DNA from: Nocardia fusca NBRC 14340
Lineage (GTDB): Bacteria > Actinomycetota > Actinomycetes > Mycobacteriales > Mycobacteriaceae
NCBI RefSeq assembly: GCF_001618425.1
Contig: NZ_BDCU01000008.1
Location: 186,001-250,000, forward strand
Direction of reading: 5' to 3'
Length of the DNA stretch: 64,000 nt
The notes under the pieces were generated by a model that saw nothing but the letters and a program-made list of their open reading frames with translations, did not search any database and was not told where the DNA came from. Positions 1 through 11,338 of the stretch are shown here, one piece after another. The translations under genes were made by a program, and so were the position numbers. Every line of letters begins with the position of its first letter. The first letter of the stretch is position 1.

Positions 1-182
1 TTGTCGACCAGCGCGCCCACCGCGGCGATACCGACCCAGCCGAGCGCGTGCTCCCCGAAATGCGACATACCGCGTGCCGCCGAGATCACCGGCGGGGTCG
101 CGATGGCGCCCTGGACCGCTTCGAGGATCTTGACTTCCGCCGGTGACCGGCCGGTACCCGAATCCTGCAGGCTCGGGTTCAT
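1..182 (-). CDS. PAP2-type phosphatase, N-terminal part (probable decaprenylphosphoryl-5-phosphoribose phosphatase)
   Basis: Only the first 60 codons lie in the window; the gene runs off the left edge. The ATG at 182-180 follows the glfT2 stop codon by 5 nt, so it is co-transcribed with glf and glfT2. The visible peptide has GMSHFGEHALGW, which resembles the start of the PAP2 membrane phosphatase found just downstream of glfT2 in mycobacteria (Rv3807c). That family is proposed to remove a phosphate from decaprenylphosphoryl-5-phosphoribose on the route to the arabinose donor of arabinogalactan. The catalytic PAP2 motifs are outside the window, so the call rests on the N-terminus and on gene order. 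Confidence 0.75.
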   Translation of the reverse strand, partial: MNPSLQDSGTGRSPAEVKILEAVQGAIATPPVISAARGMSHFGEHALGWVGIAAVGALVD

Positions 183-187
183 GGCGT

Positions 188-3399
<3,212 letters not shown>

Positions 3400-3454
3400 T
3401 CAGGGGTATCGCCAGGTGAGCGGCTTTCCGCGCCGTCCGACGCGGAAAACACGC

Positions 3455-3482
3455 GCCGGGGCCGGAACGGTCCGGCCCCGGC
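3455..3482 (-). terminator. Rho-independent-type terminator
   Basis: Perfect 12-bp inverted repeat (arms GCCGGGGCCGGA and its complement) with a 4-nt loop. On the minus strand it is followed by a short run with TTTT, and it lies between the end of the Pro-rich membrane gene (3511) and the glf start (3348). It therefore separates the two minus-strand units. Confidence 0.8.
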
Positions 3483-3510
3483 ACGGCAAAAGTACCGTTC
3501 ACCGGCGCTG

Positions 3511-4188
3511 TCAGCGGTAGCCGTACGGGGCGACGCCGTAGGCACCGACCGGCACGGGCGTCCGGGCGGCCTCGATCCACCGCTTGGTGGGGGCGATGGC
3601 GGCCAGTACGAGGGTGAGGACCGCGAAGAGCGGAGCACCGAGAACGCTGATACCGCCACCGACAGCGACCACCCCGACCACGACGACGGTCAGCACGATG
3701 GAGAGCACGCAACCGAGGATGACCATCACACGCCCGGTATTGCTGCGACGCAGCAGCAGGATGCCGCCGATCAGGAGCAGCAGAGCAAGGACGCTGTAGG
3801 CGACACCGAGCACCACGCCGGTACCTGCGAGGTCGAAGTCGAAATCGATATCGGGCCCGCCGGAACTCGAACTGGAACTGCTCCGGCGGCGGGCGCCGGT
3901 GGCCAGGACGGCGCCATTGGTCAGCGAACTCTCGGAGGTGGCCGAGGCGAGCACGAACATCCCGAAGGCGGACAACGCGCTGGCGACTCCACCCAGCAGG
4001 GCGAGAATCCCGGCGGTGATACCGGTCCCGCCGCTGGGCGGCGCCTGATACCCGTAGGTGCCGGCGAACTGCGGTCCCGGCGCATAGCCCATCTGCTGCG
4101 CAGGCGGGTAGGCGGGCGGCGGCGAATACGGCGCCGACGGAAATGGTGGGCCGGGCTGCTGCGGCGGGTGACCATATGGATAACTCAC
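3511..4188 (-). CDS. Pro/Tyr/Gly-rich N-terminus membrane protein, unknown function
   Basis: A 225-residue protein. Residues 1-50 are rich in Pro, Tyr, Gly and Gln, and about four hydrophobic segments follow (roughly 55-85, 115-145, 150-180 and 185-205). A Ser/Arg-rich loop (GARRRSSSSSSSGG) and an acidic patch (DIDFDFDL) lie between the first two. The start is GTG at 4188, preceded by a good Shine-Dalgarno, GGGGGAGG. This arrangement resembles actinobacterial small membrane proteins of the DUF4190/DUF4870 type, but no diagnostic motif is visible and no function is assigned. It is monocistronic, ending at the hairpin at 3455-3482. Confidence 0.7.
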   Translation of the reverse strand: MSYPYGHPPQQPGPPFPSAPYSPPPAYPPAQQMGYAPGPQFAGTYGYQAPPSGGTGITAGILALLGGVASALSAFGMFVLASATSESSLTNGAVLATGARRRSSSSSSSGGPDIDFDFDLAGTGVVLGVAYSVLALLLLIGGILLLRRSNTGRVMVILGCVLSIVLTVVVVGVVAVGGGISVLGAPLFAVLTLVLAAIAPTKRWIEAARTPVPVGAYGVAPYGYR

Positions 4189-4316
4189 GGGACCTCCCCC
4201 TCGTCACGGTTTTCGGCACTGTACCGCGCCTCGCCGGCGCGCCGATTCCCGGCAAATGTGAAACACGAGCACCCGCACACGTATTCGTGGGCGGGTGCTC
4301 GGCGGAGACGCCTCCG

Positions 4317-5099
4317 CTAATCGAGATTGTTCTCGGCGTAGACGCGCATCGCGTCCCGGATCAGTTCCGCCGTGCCTTCGGCGTGCACGTCGTAGTTGGC
4401 TCCGAAACGTTCGTCGGCGACATACATTTCACCCAGACCCGTGAATTCCTGCGCACCGGGTCGGCGTCCCTGCCAGCCGCCGGTCACCCATTCGTAATGC
4501 CGCGCGGTGATCTTCTGGACCTCGGCGCTGTCCGGTGCGAGCCCGGCTTTACGCGCCCGCCCGAAGGCCGCGGCGATATCGAGCTGGGCCTGCTGGAACG
4601 CCTGTTTCTCCGCGGCGCTCAGCGAACGCCACCAGCGGTCGCCGCCCTCGTAGGCGTCCTTGCCCCAGCGTTCGACGACCTCGTCCTTGTACTGCGTGTG
4701 ATCGAATTCCTCGAAGACTTCCGCCGCCACGAGTCGTTCACCTCTTTCCAACTTGCCCAATGTGGTGTGTACCGACGCGATCCGGCGGCCGATCCGGTCC
4801 TGTTCCTGCCGCAGCAGGTCCAGCTGGGCGCGCAGCGCGGTGATCGCGTCGCGCTCCCCGGCGAGAATCTCTCCGATCACCGGCAGGCCCACGCCGAGTT
4901 CCCGCAACAGCAGGATCCGCTGCAGCCGGACCAGCGATCGCTCGTCGTAGTAGCGGTACCCGTTCACACCGATCCGGCTGGGCGGCAACAACCCCAGCTG
5001 CCCGTAGTGGCGCAGGGTGCGGCTGGTGGTTCCGGCCGCCTTCGCCAGATCCTGGATGGACCATTCGTCGCTGCGTGAACCCGTGCCCACGACCTTCAC
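4317..5099 (-). CDS. MerR-family regulator with TipAS-type ligand domain
   Basis: A 260-residue protein. The N-terminal MerR winged helix is clear (WSIQDLAKAAGTTSRTLRHY, then GLLPPSRIGVNGYRYYDE), followed by the dimerisation coiled coil to about residue 125. The C-terminal half has the TipAS signature, including WWRSLSAAEKQAF and ITARHYEWVTGGW. In Streptomyces TipA this domain binds thiopeptides and other hydrophobic drugs, and the protein activates its own promoter. The start is GTG at 5099; a second GTG at 5090 has better Shine-Dalgarno spacing and is a realistic alternative. A MerR-type dyad sits directly upstream. No resistance gene is adjacent, so the regulon is unknown. Confidence 0.88.
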   Translation of the reverse strand: MKVVGTGSRSDEWSIQDLAKAAGTTSRTLRHYGQLGLLPPSRIGVNGYRYYDERSLVRLQRILLLRELGVGLPVIGEILAGERDAITALRAQLDLLRQEQDRIGRRIASVHTTLGKLERGERLVAAEVFEEFDHTQYKDEVVERWGKDAYEGGDRWWRSLSAAEKQAFQQAQLDIAAAFGRARKAGLAPDSAEVQKITARHYEWVTGGWQGRRPGAQEFTGLGEMYVADERFGANYDVHAEGTAELIRDAMRVYAENNLD

Positions 5100-5135
5100 C
5101 TCTTCCGTTCCGCGTCGGTGCCACCAGCCTGCAAG

Positions 5136-5156
5136 TTGACGCTACGTAAAGGTCAA
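5136..5156 (-). promoter_or_regulatory. MerR-type operator/promoter of the TipA-like gene
   Basis: Dyad TTGAC-N11-GTCAA, 37 nt upstream of the GTG start. The minus-strand TTGACC can serve as a -35 element, as in MerR-family promoters where the regulator binds between -35 and -10. Its position implies autoregulation. Confidence 0.65.
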
Positions 5157-5176
5157 GCCCTCGGCGACGGCGGCGA

Positions 5177-6820
5177 CTAGAACACCTCGGTGGTCTCCAT
5201 TCTCGTCGGGATCTGCTGGGCTCCGGGTACGGGCGCGGGCCGGTCGCCATCGACCGTGCCGGACCCGGCCGGGCGGGTGCCGAACTCCGGTGTGCCGCCC
5301 GGCGTGGCGCGACCGGCCGGCATCCGGCCGGGAATCGTCGCCGCCTCGGACTCGGCCGCGCCCGGCCCCGCACTGCCGGATTCGGTATCGGCGGGCGCCG
5401 CGCCGTCGGCTTCGGCGCTACCGGACCCATCGGTGAGACCGGGTACCAGCTGCATCAGTGTGTCGAAGTCGACGACCTGCGCGCCCAGGTCGGCCGTATA
5501 GACGATGACACCGTTCTCGAACAGCCGGTACTTGCCCGCGTCCTCGGGCAGGGGCAGTTCGGGGGTGACGGGCAATCCGAGCGCGCCCTGCATACCGCCC
5601 ATCTCCGCGTAGGCGGTGTCGATCGGCGAGGGGGTCGCGCCCGGTGCGACACCCGGGAGCGTGCCGCCCGGGGAGACCGGGAGGGAGCCTTCCGGGGTAC
5701 GCGGCGGCGGCGCACCCGATTTCATGCCCTCCGGCGAGACCTCGTTCCACGGTTCGGTGGTTTCCGGAGCGGCGCCCTCCGGCACCGGGTTCACCGGCGG
5801 TGGCAGCGGCATCGGTGTGGTGACCGTGAGTTCGGCGGGTGTCGGTCCCACCTCGAAGGTCTGGATATCGGCCGGCGACCCGCCGTCGGGCGCGGCGGAG
5901 TACTCGGCGCGCAGGATCCGCCCGTCGCGCAGCAGTACCCGGCCGGCCGTGGCCTCCACCGCGGCGGTGCTGCGCGGATCCTCCTGAGCGGTACCGCTGT
6001 AGGCCTGGCAGTCGGTGGTATCGCAGGTCTGCGCGTAGGGCCAGCGGGTTTCGGCGAGCGCATAGGACCGGGCGGCGACCGCCTGGGCTTCCAGGGCGGC
6101 GGGCGCCCAGTCCGGCGGCATCTCCGCCGGGACGACGCCGAGCAGATAGTCCTGGATGTCCACCCGGTTGACGGTGCGGGTCTCCCCGTTCTCGGCGGCC
6201 ACACCGAGGGACCCGCGGTAGGCGCCGCCGCCGCACAGTGTCAGATGCTCCGCCGCCGGACGGTTCGGGTTGGGGTCGATCGGATAGACCCACGGATCCT
6301 GGATCGGGTTCTCCCACAGGACCGGTCCGTCGCAGCCCTGGCTGACCACCGCGTGCGCGCCGCCGTCGGGTAGTGGCGTGAGCCGGACGGCCTCGCCCGC
6401 CTGCAGTTCCTGTCCGGCCAGCCGCATACCGGCGGCGGAGGTGACGACCAGATCGGCGCCGTCCTGTTCCTGCAGCCGGACCGATACCGACGCCGGTCCG
6501 ATGGTGCCGGTCTCGGCGCCCGGATAGTAGTAGGCGAGGATCTGGTCGACGTTTTCCCCGTTGTCGGCGTTGCGCAGCGCACCGTGCTGACTCAGTCCGC
6601 GCCCGTGCCCCGGACCGGCCTCGGCAAGCATCCGGTATACCTCCGCGGAGCCGGGAACCAGGAGCGCCCCGCCGATGACCAGAGCGGTCGCCCCGCAGGC
6701 GAGTAATGGGCCTGGACGGATCCGCCGGCCTCTCATCGATTGCGGCATACCGGGAACTACCAGCGTGTTCCCCAGACGCCCTGAGACTTTCGGCCGAGTC
6801 ATGTTGTTTCGGTATGACAT
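5177..6820 (-). CDS. SpoIID/LytB-domain protein with LGFP module
   Basis: A 547-residue exported or membrane-anchored protein. After a basic start and one hydrophobic segment (about residues 37-57) comes a SpoIID/LytB region (roughly 60-320) with GRGLSQHGALRNADNG, the conserved DIQDYLLGVVPAEMP and ALEAQAVAARSYALA. A Pro/Thr/Gly-rich linker precedes an LGFP-type cell-wall module near 400-450 (GALGLPVTPELPLPEDAGKY). The tail is low complexity. SpoIID domains bind or cleave glycan strands. The ATG at 6820 was chosen because GGGAG lies 7 nt upstream; the frame is open further upstream but would then cover the divergent promoter region. It is divergent from the PGRP amidase, which also carries LGFP repeats. 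Confidence 0.85.
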   Translation of the reverse strand: MSYRNNMTRPKVSGRLGNTLVVPGMPQSMRGRRIRPGPLLACGATALVIGGALLVPGSAEVYRMLAEAGPGHGRGLSQHGALRNADNGENVDQILAYYYPGAETGTIGPASVSVRLQEQDGADLVVTSAAGMRLAGQELQAGEAVRLTPLPDGGAHAVVSQGCDGPVLWENPIQDPWVYPIDPNPNRPAAEHLTLCGGGAYRGSLGVAAENGETRTVNRVDIQDYLLGVVPAEMPPDWAPAALEAQAVAARSYALAETRWPYAQTCDTTDCQAYSGTAQEDPRSTAAVEATAGRVLLRDGRILRAEYSAAPDGGSPADIQTFEVGPTPAELTVTTPMPLPPPVNPVPEGAAPETTEPWNEVSPEGMKSGAPPPRTPEGSLPVSPGGTLPGVAPGATPSPIDTAYAEMGGMQGALGLPVTPELPLPEDAGKYRLFENGVIVYTADLGAQVVDFDTLMQLVPGLTDGSGSAEADGAAPADTESGSAGPGAAESEAATIPGRMPAGRATPGGTPEFGTRPAGSGTVDGDRPAPVPGAQQIPTRMETTEVF

Positions 6821-7040
6821 ACGAGCACTCCCATCGTCAGCCCGGACGCTTTCGACTCGGTACGACGTCGGCATGTCGTTTCGACCGGCCACGCTCCGGG
6901 AGCTACATTCGAGCGAACAGGAAAGCCTCAACCTCAGGTTTAGATTTGTGACGAATGTGGCTAGTGTGGTCCGTGGGACTGAAGTTCGCAAGCATGACTT
7001 GCTCACCGATCACTGGTTGCAACCCTGATTGGAGAAGCTC
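6821..7040. promoter_or_regulatory. divergent promoter region between two cell-wall protein genes
   Basis: A relatively AT-rich 220-bp gap between the SpoIID-LGFP gene (minus) and the amidase gene (plus). It contains a 10-bp perfect palindrome GGTTGCAACC at 7015-7024 and a short dyad GCAAG-N5-CTTGC at 6988-7002. No -35/-10 pair with good spacing could be assigned. Shared control of both genes is an inference. Confidence 0.45.
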
Positions 7041-9185
7041 GTGCCCTACCGCAAACCGAAGCGTTCCTGTGTACTGCCGGTTGTCGCGTTAGTAGCGGTA
7101 GCGGGCCCGATCCTGCTGCCCACGGTCACCGACCTGGGCAAATCCACCGATCAGATCGCGCTCACCGCGGTACCGCCCCAGCTCACCGAACTCGCCCTGC
7201 GCAGCGCCCCCGATACCGTGCTGCCCTTGGGCGAGCTGACCGGCCTCGACCTGCCCGACCTGCGCCTGGGCGATCTGCAGGCGCTCGGCGTACCCGGCCT
7301 GACCCCGAACGGTACGACCACCCCGACCGATCCGAGCCGGCGGCTGCCGGGGCGGCAACCCGGCCTGGGTTTCGTGACCGAGGGCGGGCCCCCGCCCGCG
7401 GACACCCCCGCGCTCACCCCCGGCGTGATTCCGCCGGAATTCATGGACGCGGTCGGCGCGCAGGTCAAGGAACTGAACCGGGAACAGCCCTTCAGCATGG
7501 TCGCGCTGACCGCTCCGGACCTGGCGAACACCACCGTCATGATCCGGGCCGAACAGCCCGACGGCGGCTGGGGCCAGTGGTACGAGGCCAACCCGATCGA
7601 CGGCGCCGACGGCGTGGCGGCCGGCGCACCCGCCGGCACCGACCCCATCTATGTCGGCAACACCACCGCGGTGCAGGTACTCGTCACCCGGAAACCGCAG
7701 CAGCACGAGGGCGACCCGCTCGGACGGACACCCGCCGCGGCAGGCGGGCCGCAGCAGCCGCCCGACCTCACCGCCGTCCTCATCGATCCCGGGCGCGGCG
7801 CGGTCGACGATCAACTCCAGGACATCGCCGCCGCCCTGCCCGGCGGGGGCCCCCGGGTCATCACCCGCGACCAGTGGGGCGCCGACGAATCGATCCGCTG
7901 CCAGGAGCCCACCTACGACGACGGGCTGGGCGGAATCACCGTGCACCACACGGCCGGCCGCAACGACTACAGCAAATCCGAATCGGCCGGGATCGTCCGC
8001 GCCATCTACGCGTACCACTCACAGACCCTGGGCTGGTGCGATATGGGATACAACGCACTGGTCGACAAGTACGGGCAGATCTTCGAGGGCCGCTACGGGG
8101 GCCTGGACAAACCGGTGCAGGGCGCGCACGCGGGCGGTTTCAACGAGAACACCTCCGGAGTCGCGATCATGGGCGACTACCAGGTCGAACAGCCCACCGA
8201 CGCCTCGATCGAGGCCACCGGCAAGTTCATCGGCTGGCGCGCCCGGGTCGGCGGTCTCGATCCCGAGGGCCAGACCACCATGTACTCGGAGGGCACCGAG
8301 TTCACCCCGTACGCGCAGGGTGAGGAAGTGCATCTGCCGGTGGTCTTCGCGCACCGCGACGTGGGTAACACCAGCTGCCCCGGCGATGCCGCCTACTCGC
8401 AGATGGACCGGATCCGCACGATAGCCGCCGGCGAAGTGGGCGCGACCCGGTCGTCGACCCCACGCAGCCAGGCCGCCCGCTCGGATCTGGCCGCGCTGGC
8501 CGATCTCACCGCCAAGCTGCTGACCATGGTGAACGACAATGTGATCGCGAAGTACTGGGTCTCCAAAGGTGGTCCGGACGGGCCGCTCGGCCAGGCCGCG
8601 TCCGAGCCGATGCCCGCGGCCCAGGGGCAGCAGTACGCGAAGTTCGTGAACGGATACGTCTACACCACCCCGGACGGCCAGGTGCACGAGGTCGTCGGCA
8701 AGGTCCTGGATCGCTTCCTGGAACTCGGCGCCGACACCGGTGCGCTCGGCCTGCCGCTCACCGACGCCTACCCGGTGCCCGAGGGTCTGCGCACCGACTT
8801 CCAGAACGGCTCCCTGATCCTGAACCAGGTGGCCGATATCGTCACCACCGTCTGGAAGACCTACAACGACACCTACCAGCAGCAGTTGCACGGGCCGGGC
8901 ACCCAGCCCGGCACCGCGCCGCACGCCGTACCCGGCACGGGCCCGATTCCGCAGGTCGCGGGGCCTGTTCCGGAGGTCGGGGCACCGCCCGCACCCGTCG
9001 CCGCGCCGGACGGAGAGCAGTCACCGGTACCGCAGTACGCGCCGGCGCCCGACGACCGAACCGTCCCGGCACCTGCCGCCCAGAACGGCCCGGCACCTGC
9101 CGCCCAAGCAGGTCCGGGACCCGCCGCCGAGGCCGGCCCGGCACCTCCGCCGGAGCCCGCGGCACCGCCCCCACCGACCGCCTGA
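7041..9185 (+). CDS. exported PGRP-type N-acetylmuramoyl-L-alanine amidase with LGFP repeats
   Basis: A 714-residue protein, positional and domain counterpart of M. tuberculosis Rv3811. A hydrophobic N-terminus acts as signal or anchor. Residues 30-270 form a variable region. A PGRP/amidase_2 domain spans about 272-450, with RDQWGADESIRCQ, the zinc-ligand region TVHHTAG, and FAHRDVGNTSCPGD. LGFP repeats follow at about 505-600 (WVSKGGPDGPLGQAASEP; LGADTGALGLPLTDAYPVPE), then a Pro/Ala-rich tail. The family cleaves the bond between MurNAc and the peptide stem. The GTG at 7041 is preferred over the TTG at 7029 because GGAG sits 6 nt before it. A strong terminator follows. Confidence 0.9.
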   Translation: MPYRKPKRSCVLPVVALVAVAGPILLPTVTDLGKSTDQIALTAVPPQLTELALRSAPDTVLPLGELTGLDLPDLRLGDLQALGVPGLTPNGTTTPTDPSRRLPGRQPGLGFVTEGGPPPADTPALTPGVIPPEFMDAVGAQVKELNREQPFSMVALTAPDLANTTVMIRAEQPDGGWGQWYEANPIDGADGVAAGAPAGTDPIYVGNTTAVQVLVTRKPQQHEGDPLGRTPAAAGGPQQPPDLTAVLIDPGRGAVDDQLQDIAAALPGGGPRVITRDQWGADESIRCQEPTYDDGLGGITVHHTAGRNDYSKSESAGIVRAIYAYHSQTLGWCDMGYNALVDKYGQIFEGRYGGLDKPVQGAHAGGFNENTSGVAIMGDYQVEQPTDASIEATGKFIGWRARVGGLDPEGQTTMYSEGTEFTPYAQGEEVHLPVVFAHRDVGNTSCPGDAAYSQMDRIRTIAAGEVGATRSSTPRSQAARSDLAALADLTAKLLTMVNDNVIAKYWVSKGGPDGPLGQAASEPMPAAQGQQYAKFVNGYVYTTPDGQVHEVVGKVLDRFLELGADTGALGLPLTDAYPVPEGLRTDFQNGSLILNQVADIVTTVWKTYNDTYQQQLHGPGTQPGTAPHAVPGTGPIPQVAGPVPEVGAPPAPVAAPDGEQSPVPQYAPAPDDRTVPAPAAQNGPAPAAQAGPGPAAEAGPAPPPEPAAPPPPTA

Positions 9186-9196
9186 ACCCCGCGCAC

Positions 9197-9237
9197 CGAC
9201 CGCGCCGGATCGTGCCCCGCACGATCCGGCGCGGTCG
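9197..9237. terminator. bidirectional terminator between convergent genes
   Basis: Perfect 19-bp stem (arms CGACCGCGCCGGATCGTGC and complement) with a 3-nt CCC loop and a following TCTTTT on the plus strand. It lies between the ends of the amidase (9185) and the HAD gene (9275). Confidence 0.9.
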
Positions 9238-9274
9238 TCTTTTCACGGGTGATCCATCGGCTCCGCGGCGCCCC

Positions 9275-10123
9275 CTACTCCTCCCCCGGCCACCAGCGTT
9301 CCAGGACCTGCGCGACACCGTCCTCGCTGTTGGTCCCGGTGATCTCGTCGGCGGCCGCGAGCGCCTCCGGATGGGCGTGCCCCATCGCGACCCCCAGCCC
9401 GACCATGCGCAGCATCGGGATGTCGTTGGGCATATCGCCGAACGCGATCATATCCGCGGGATCGACTCCGAGCCGCTCGCCCAGGGTCCGCAATCCCGAC
9501 GCCTTGGTGACGCCGGGCGCGGAGATCTCGATCAGGCCGTGTTCGGTGGAGTAGGTGATATCCGCCCGGTCGCCGATATGGGCGGCCAGCGTCACCTCCA
9601 TATCGCCGCTGCGGGCGCCCGGTAGCCGGATCAGCATCTTGATCGCCGGGGTGTCGATGACCTCGTCGCGGGCCACGGCGGTGTCGTCGGGATTCAGCCA
9701 GGCGTGCTCGTACTGTGGTGAGCTGACGAATTGCGGAGTGGCCGCGTCGTGCGCGCTGGCGCCGATCCGTTCGGCCGCCAGTCCGCATCCGGGCAGCACC
9801 TTCTCCGCGATATCGGCGACCCAGGCCAGTGTTTCCACATCCAGTACCGAGGCCCCGAGCACCTTGTCGGTCCCGGCGTCGTAGAGCACGGCGCCGTTCC
9901 CGCATACGCACAGCGGCGCGAAGCCGAGCCCGGCCACCACCGGGGCGATCCAGCGCGGCGGACGGCCGGTGGCCAGCACGAACGGCACTCCGTCGGCGAC
10001 CAGCGCCGCCACCGCGGCCCGGGTACGCGCCGAAACCCGCTCGTAGGGATCGATCAGGGTGCCGTCCACATCGGAGGCCACCAGTTCGGGTCGGGTCTGC
10101 CGCGTTGCGCTCACCCGTTCCAT
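9275..10123 (-). CDS. HAD-superfamily Cof-type phosphatase
   Basis: A 282-residue HAD hydrolase, counterpart by position of Rv3813c. Motif I is ASDVDGTLIDP near the N-terminus, motif II is in LATGRPP, motif III is the Lys of TPAIKMLI or VTKASGL, and motif IV is IAFGDMPNDIPML. The C2B cap between motifs II and III places it in the Cof/sugar-phosphatase subfamily; the substrate cannot be read from sequence. ATG at 10123 or GTG at 10114 (with GGAACGG directly upstream) are both credible; an upstream extension to 10201 is Arg/Pro-rich and not family-like. Convergent with the amidase gene. Confidence 0.88.
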   Translation of the reverse strand: MERVSATRQTRPELVASDVDGTLIDPYERVSARTRAAVAALVADGVPFVLATGRPPRWIAPVVAGLGFAPLCVCGNGAVLYDAGTDKVLGASVLDVETLAWVADIAEKVLPGCGLAAERIGASAHDAATPQFVSSPQYEHAWLNPDDTAVARDEVIDTPAIKMLIRLPGARSGDMEVTLAAHIGDRADITYSTEHGLIEISAPGVTKASGLRTLGERLGVDPADMIAFGDMPNDIPMLRMVGLGVAMGHAHPEALAAADEITGTNSEDGVAQVLERWWPGEE

Positions 10124-10254
10124 TCTGCTGGGTCGGCCGCGACGTACCGGCGGGCATACCCGTTCGCGGGGCGAACACGCAGCAGGCCGTCCGTCGCGCA
10201 TCCCGATGAATCGCTCCCTATGATCAGGGGCTACACCTGATATCGAGGGGAACG

Positions 10255-11232
10255 ATGGCCGGCTTTCTGCTACGACGGGCGCTCAATTACGTCGTGCTGC
10301 TGCTCTTGGCGTCCTTTCTCACCTTCAGCCTCGCTTCGCTGACCTTCCGGCCGCTGGACAGCCTGGAACAGCGCAATCCGCGACCGCCGCAGTCGGTGAT
10401 CGACGCCAAGGCCGAGGAACTACATCTCGACGAGCCGATTCCGCAGCGCTACGTCACCTGGATGACGGGTGTGGTGCACGGCGATTTCGGACAGACGCTC
10501 GGCGGGCAGCCGGTGAGCGAGGAACTGGGCCGCCGAGTGGGGGTCAGTCTGCGGTTGCTGGTCCTCGGTTCGATCATCGGCACGGTCCTGGGCGTGCTCA
10601 TCGGTGCGGCCGGCGCGATCCGCCAGTACAGATTCAGTGACTATTTCACGACCGTCGTATCACTGTTGGTCCTGTCGACCCCGGTGTTCCTGCTCGCGAC
10701 ACTGCTGAAATTCGGTGCGCTCGAGATCAACTCGGCCACCGGAACGCAGATCTTCCTCTACACCGGCGAAACCTCGGCGAGCAGTATCGAGGGCTTCGGC
10801 GCCCAGCTGGTCGACCGCCTACAGCATCTGGTGCTACCGACCCTGGCCCTGGCCCTGGGTGGGATGGCCGGATACAGCCGCTACCAGCGCAATGCGATGC
10901 TCGATGTCCTGCAGAGCGATTTCATCCGGACCGCGCGGGCCAAAGGCCTCACCCGCAACCGGGCCCTCTACAAACACGGTCTGCGGACCGCCCTCATCCC
11001 GATGGCCACGCTGTTCGCCTACAGCCTCGGCGGGCTGATCACCGGCGCCACCTTCACCGAGAAGATCTTCGGCTGGCACGGCGTCGGGGAATGGCTGGTC
11101 GATTCCATCAACGCCCAGGACATCTACGTGGTCGCCACAGTGACCGCGTTCGCCGGGCTGGTGGTCCTGGTGTCGGGTCTGCTCTCCGATATCGTCTACG
11201 CGATTCTCGACCCCCGGGTGCGTGTGGGATGA
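10255..11232 (+). CDS. peptide ABC transporter permease (DppB/OppB type)
   Basis: A 325-residue inner-membrane permease of a dipeptide/oligopeptide importer. About six transmembrane helices are visible. The binding-protein-dependent transport signature is near residues 225-250 (RTARAKGLTRNRALYKHGLR), followed by ITGATFTEKIFGWHGVGEW, typical of DppB. GAGGGG precedes the ATG. It is the first gene of a five-gene block (permeases B and C, fused ATPase, binding protein, membrane protein). The gap to the next permease is about 100 bp and holds a copy of a dispersed repeat (11258-11289). Confidence 0.9.
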   Translation: MAGFLLRRALNYVVLLLLASFLTFSLASLTFRPLDSLEQRNPRPPQSVIDAKAEELHLDEPIPQRYVTWMTGVVHGDFGQTLGGQPVSEELGRRVGVSLRLLVLGSIIGTVLGVLIGAAGAIRQYRFSDYFTTVVSLLVLSTPVFLLATLLKFGALEINSATGTQIFLYTGETSASSIEGFGAQLVDRLQHLVLPTLALALGGMAGYSRYQRNAMLDVLQSDFIRTARAKGLTRNRALYKHGLRTALIPMATLFAYSLGGLITGATFTEKIFGWHGVGEWLVDSINAQDIYVVATVTAFAGLVVLVSGLLSDIVYAILDPRVRVG

Positions 11233-11257
11233 GCCGGTCGGGCCCGGAAGCGGGAGT

Positions 11258-11289
11258 GCGATACCTTCGCCTGCGCTTCGGCCTCCGCG
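11258..11289 (+). repeat. dispersed 32-nt intergenic repeat, copy A
   Basis: A 32-nt sequence beginning GCGATACCT and ending GGCCTCCGCG, between two permease genes. It matches two minus-oriented units at 36482-36589 (4 mismatches against the second). All copies lie outside genes. Confidence 0.6.
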
Positions 11290-11338
11290 TCAGTGTGTCG
11301 ACCGATCGCCGATCACACTCGTGCACGGAAGGCACAGC

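Noticed and set aside
7029..7040. TTG at 7029 as start of the amidase
   Set aside because: It overlaps the GGAG that serves the GTG at 7041 and has no ribosome-binding site of its own.
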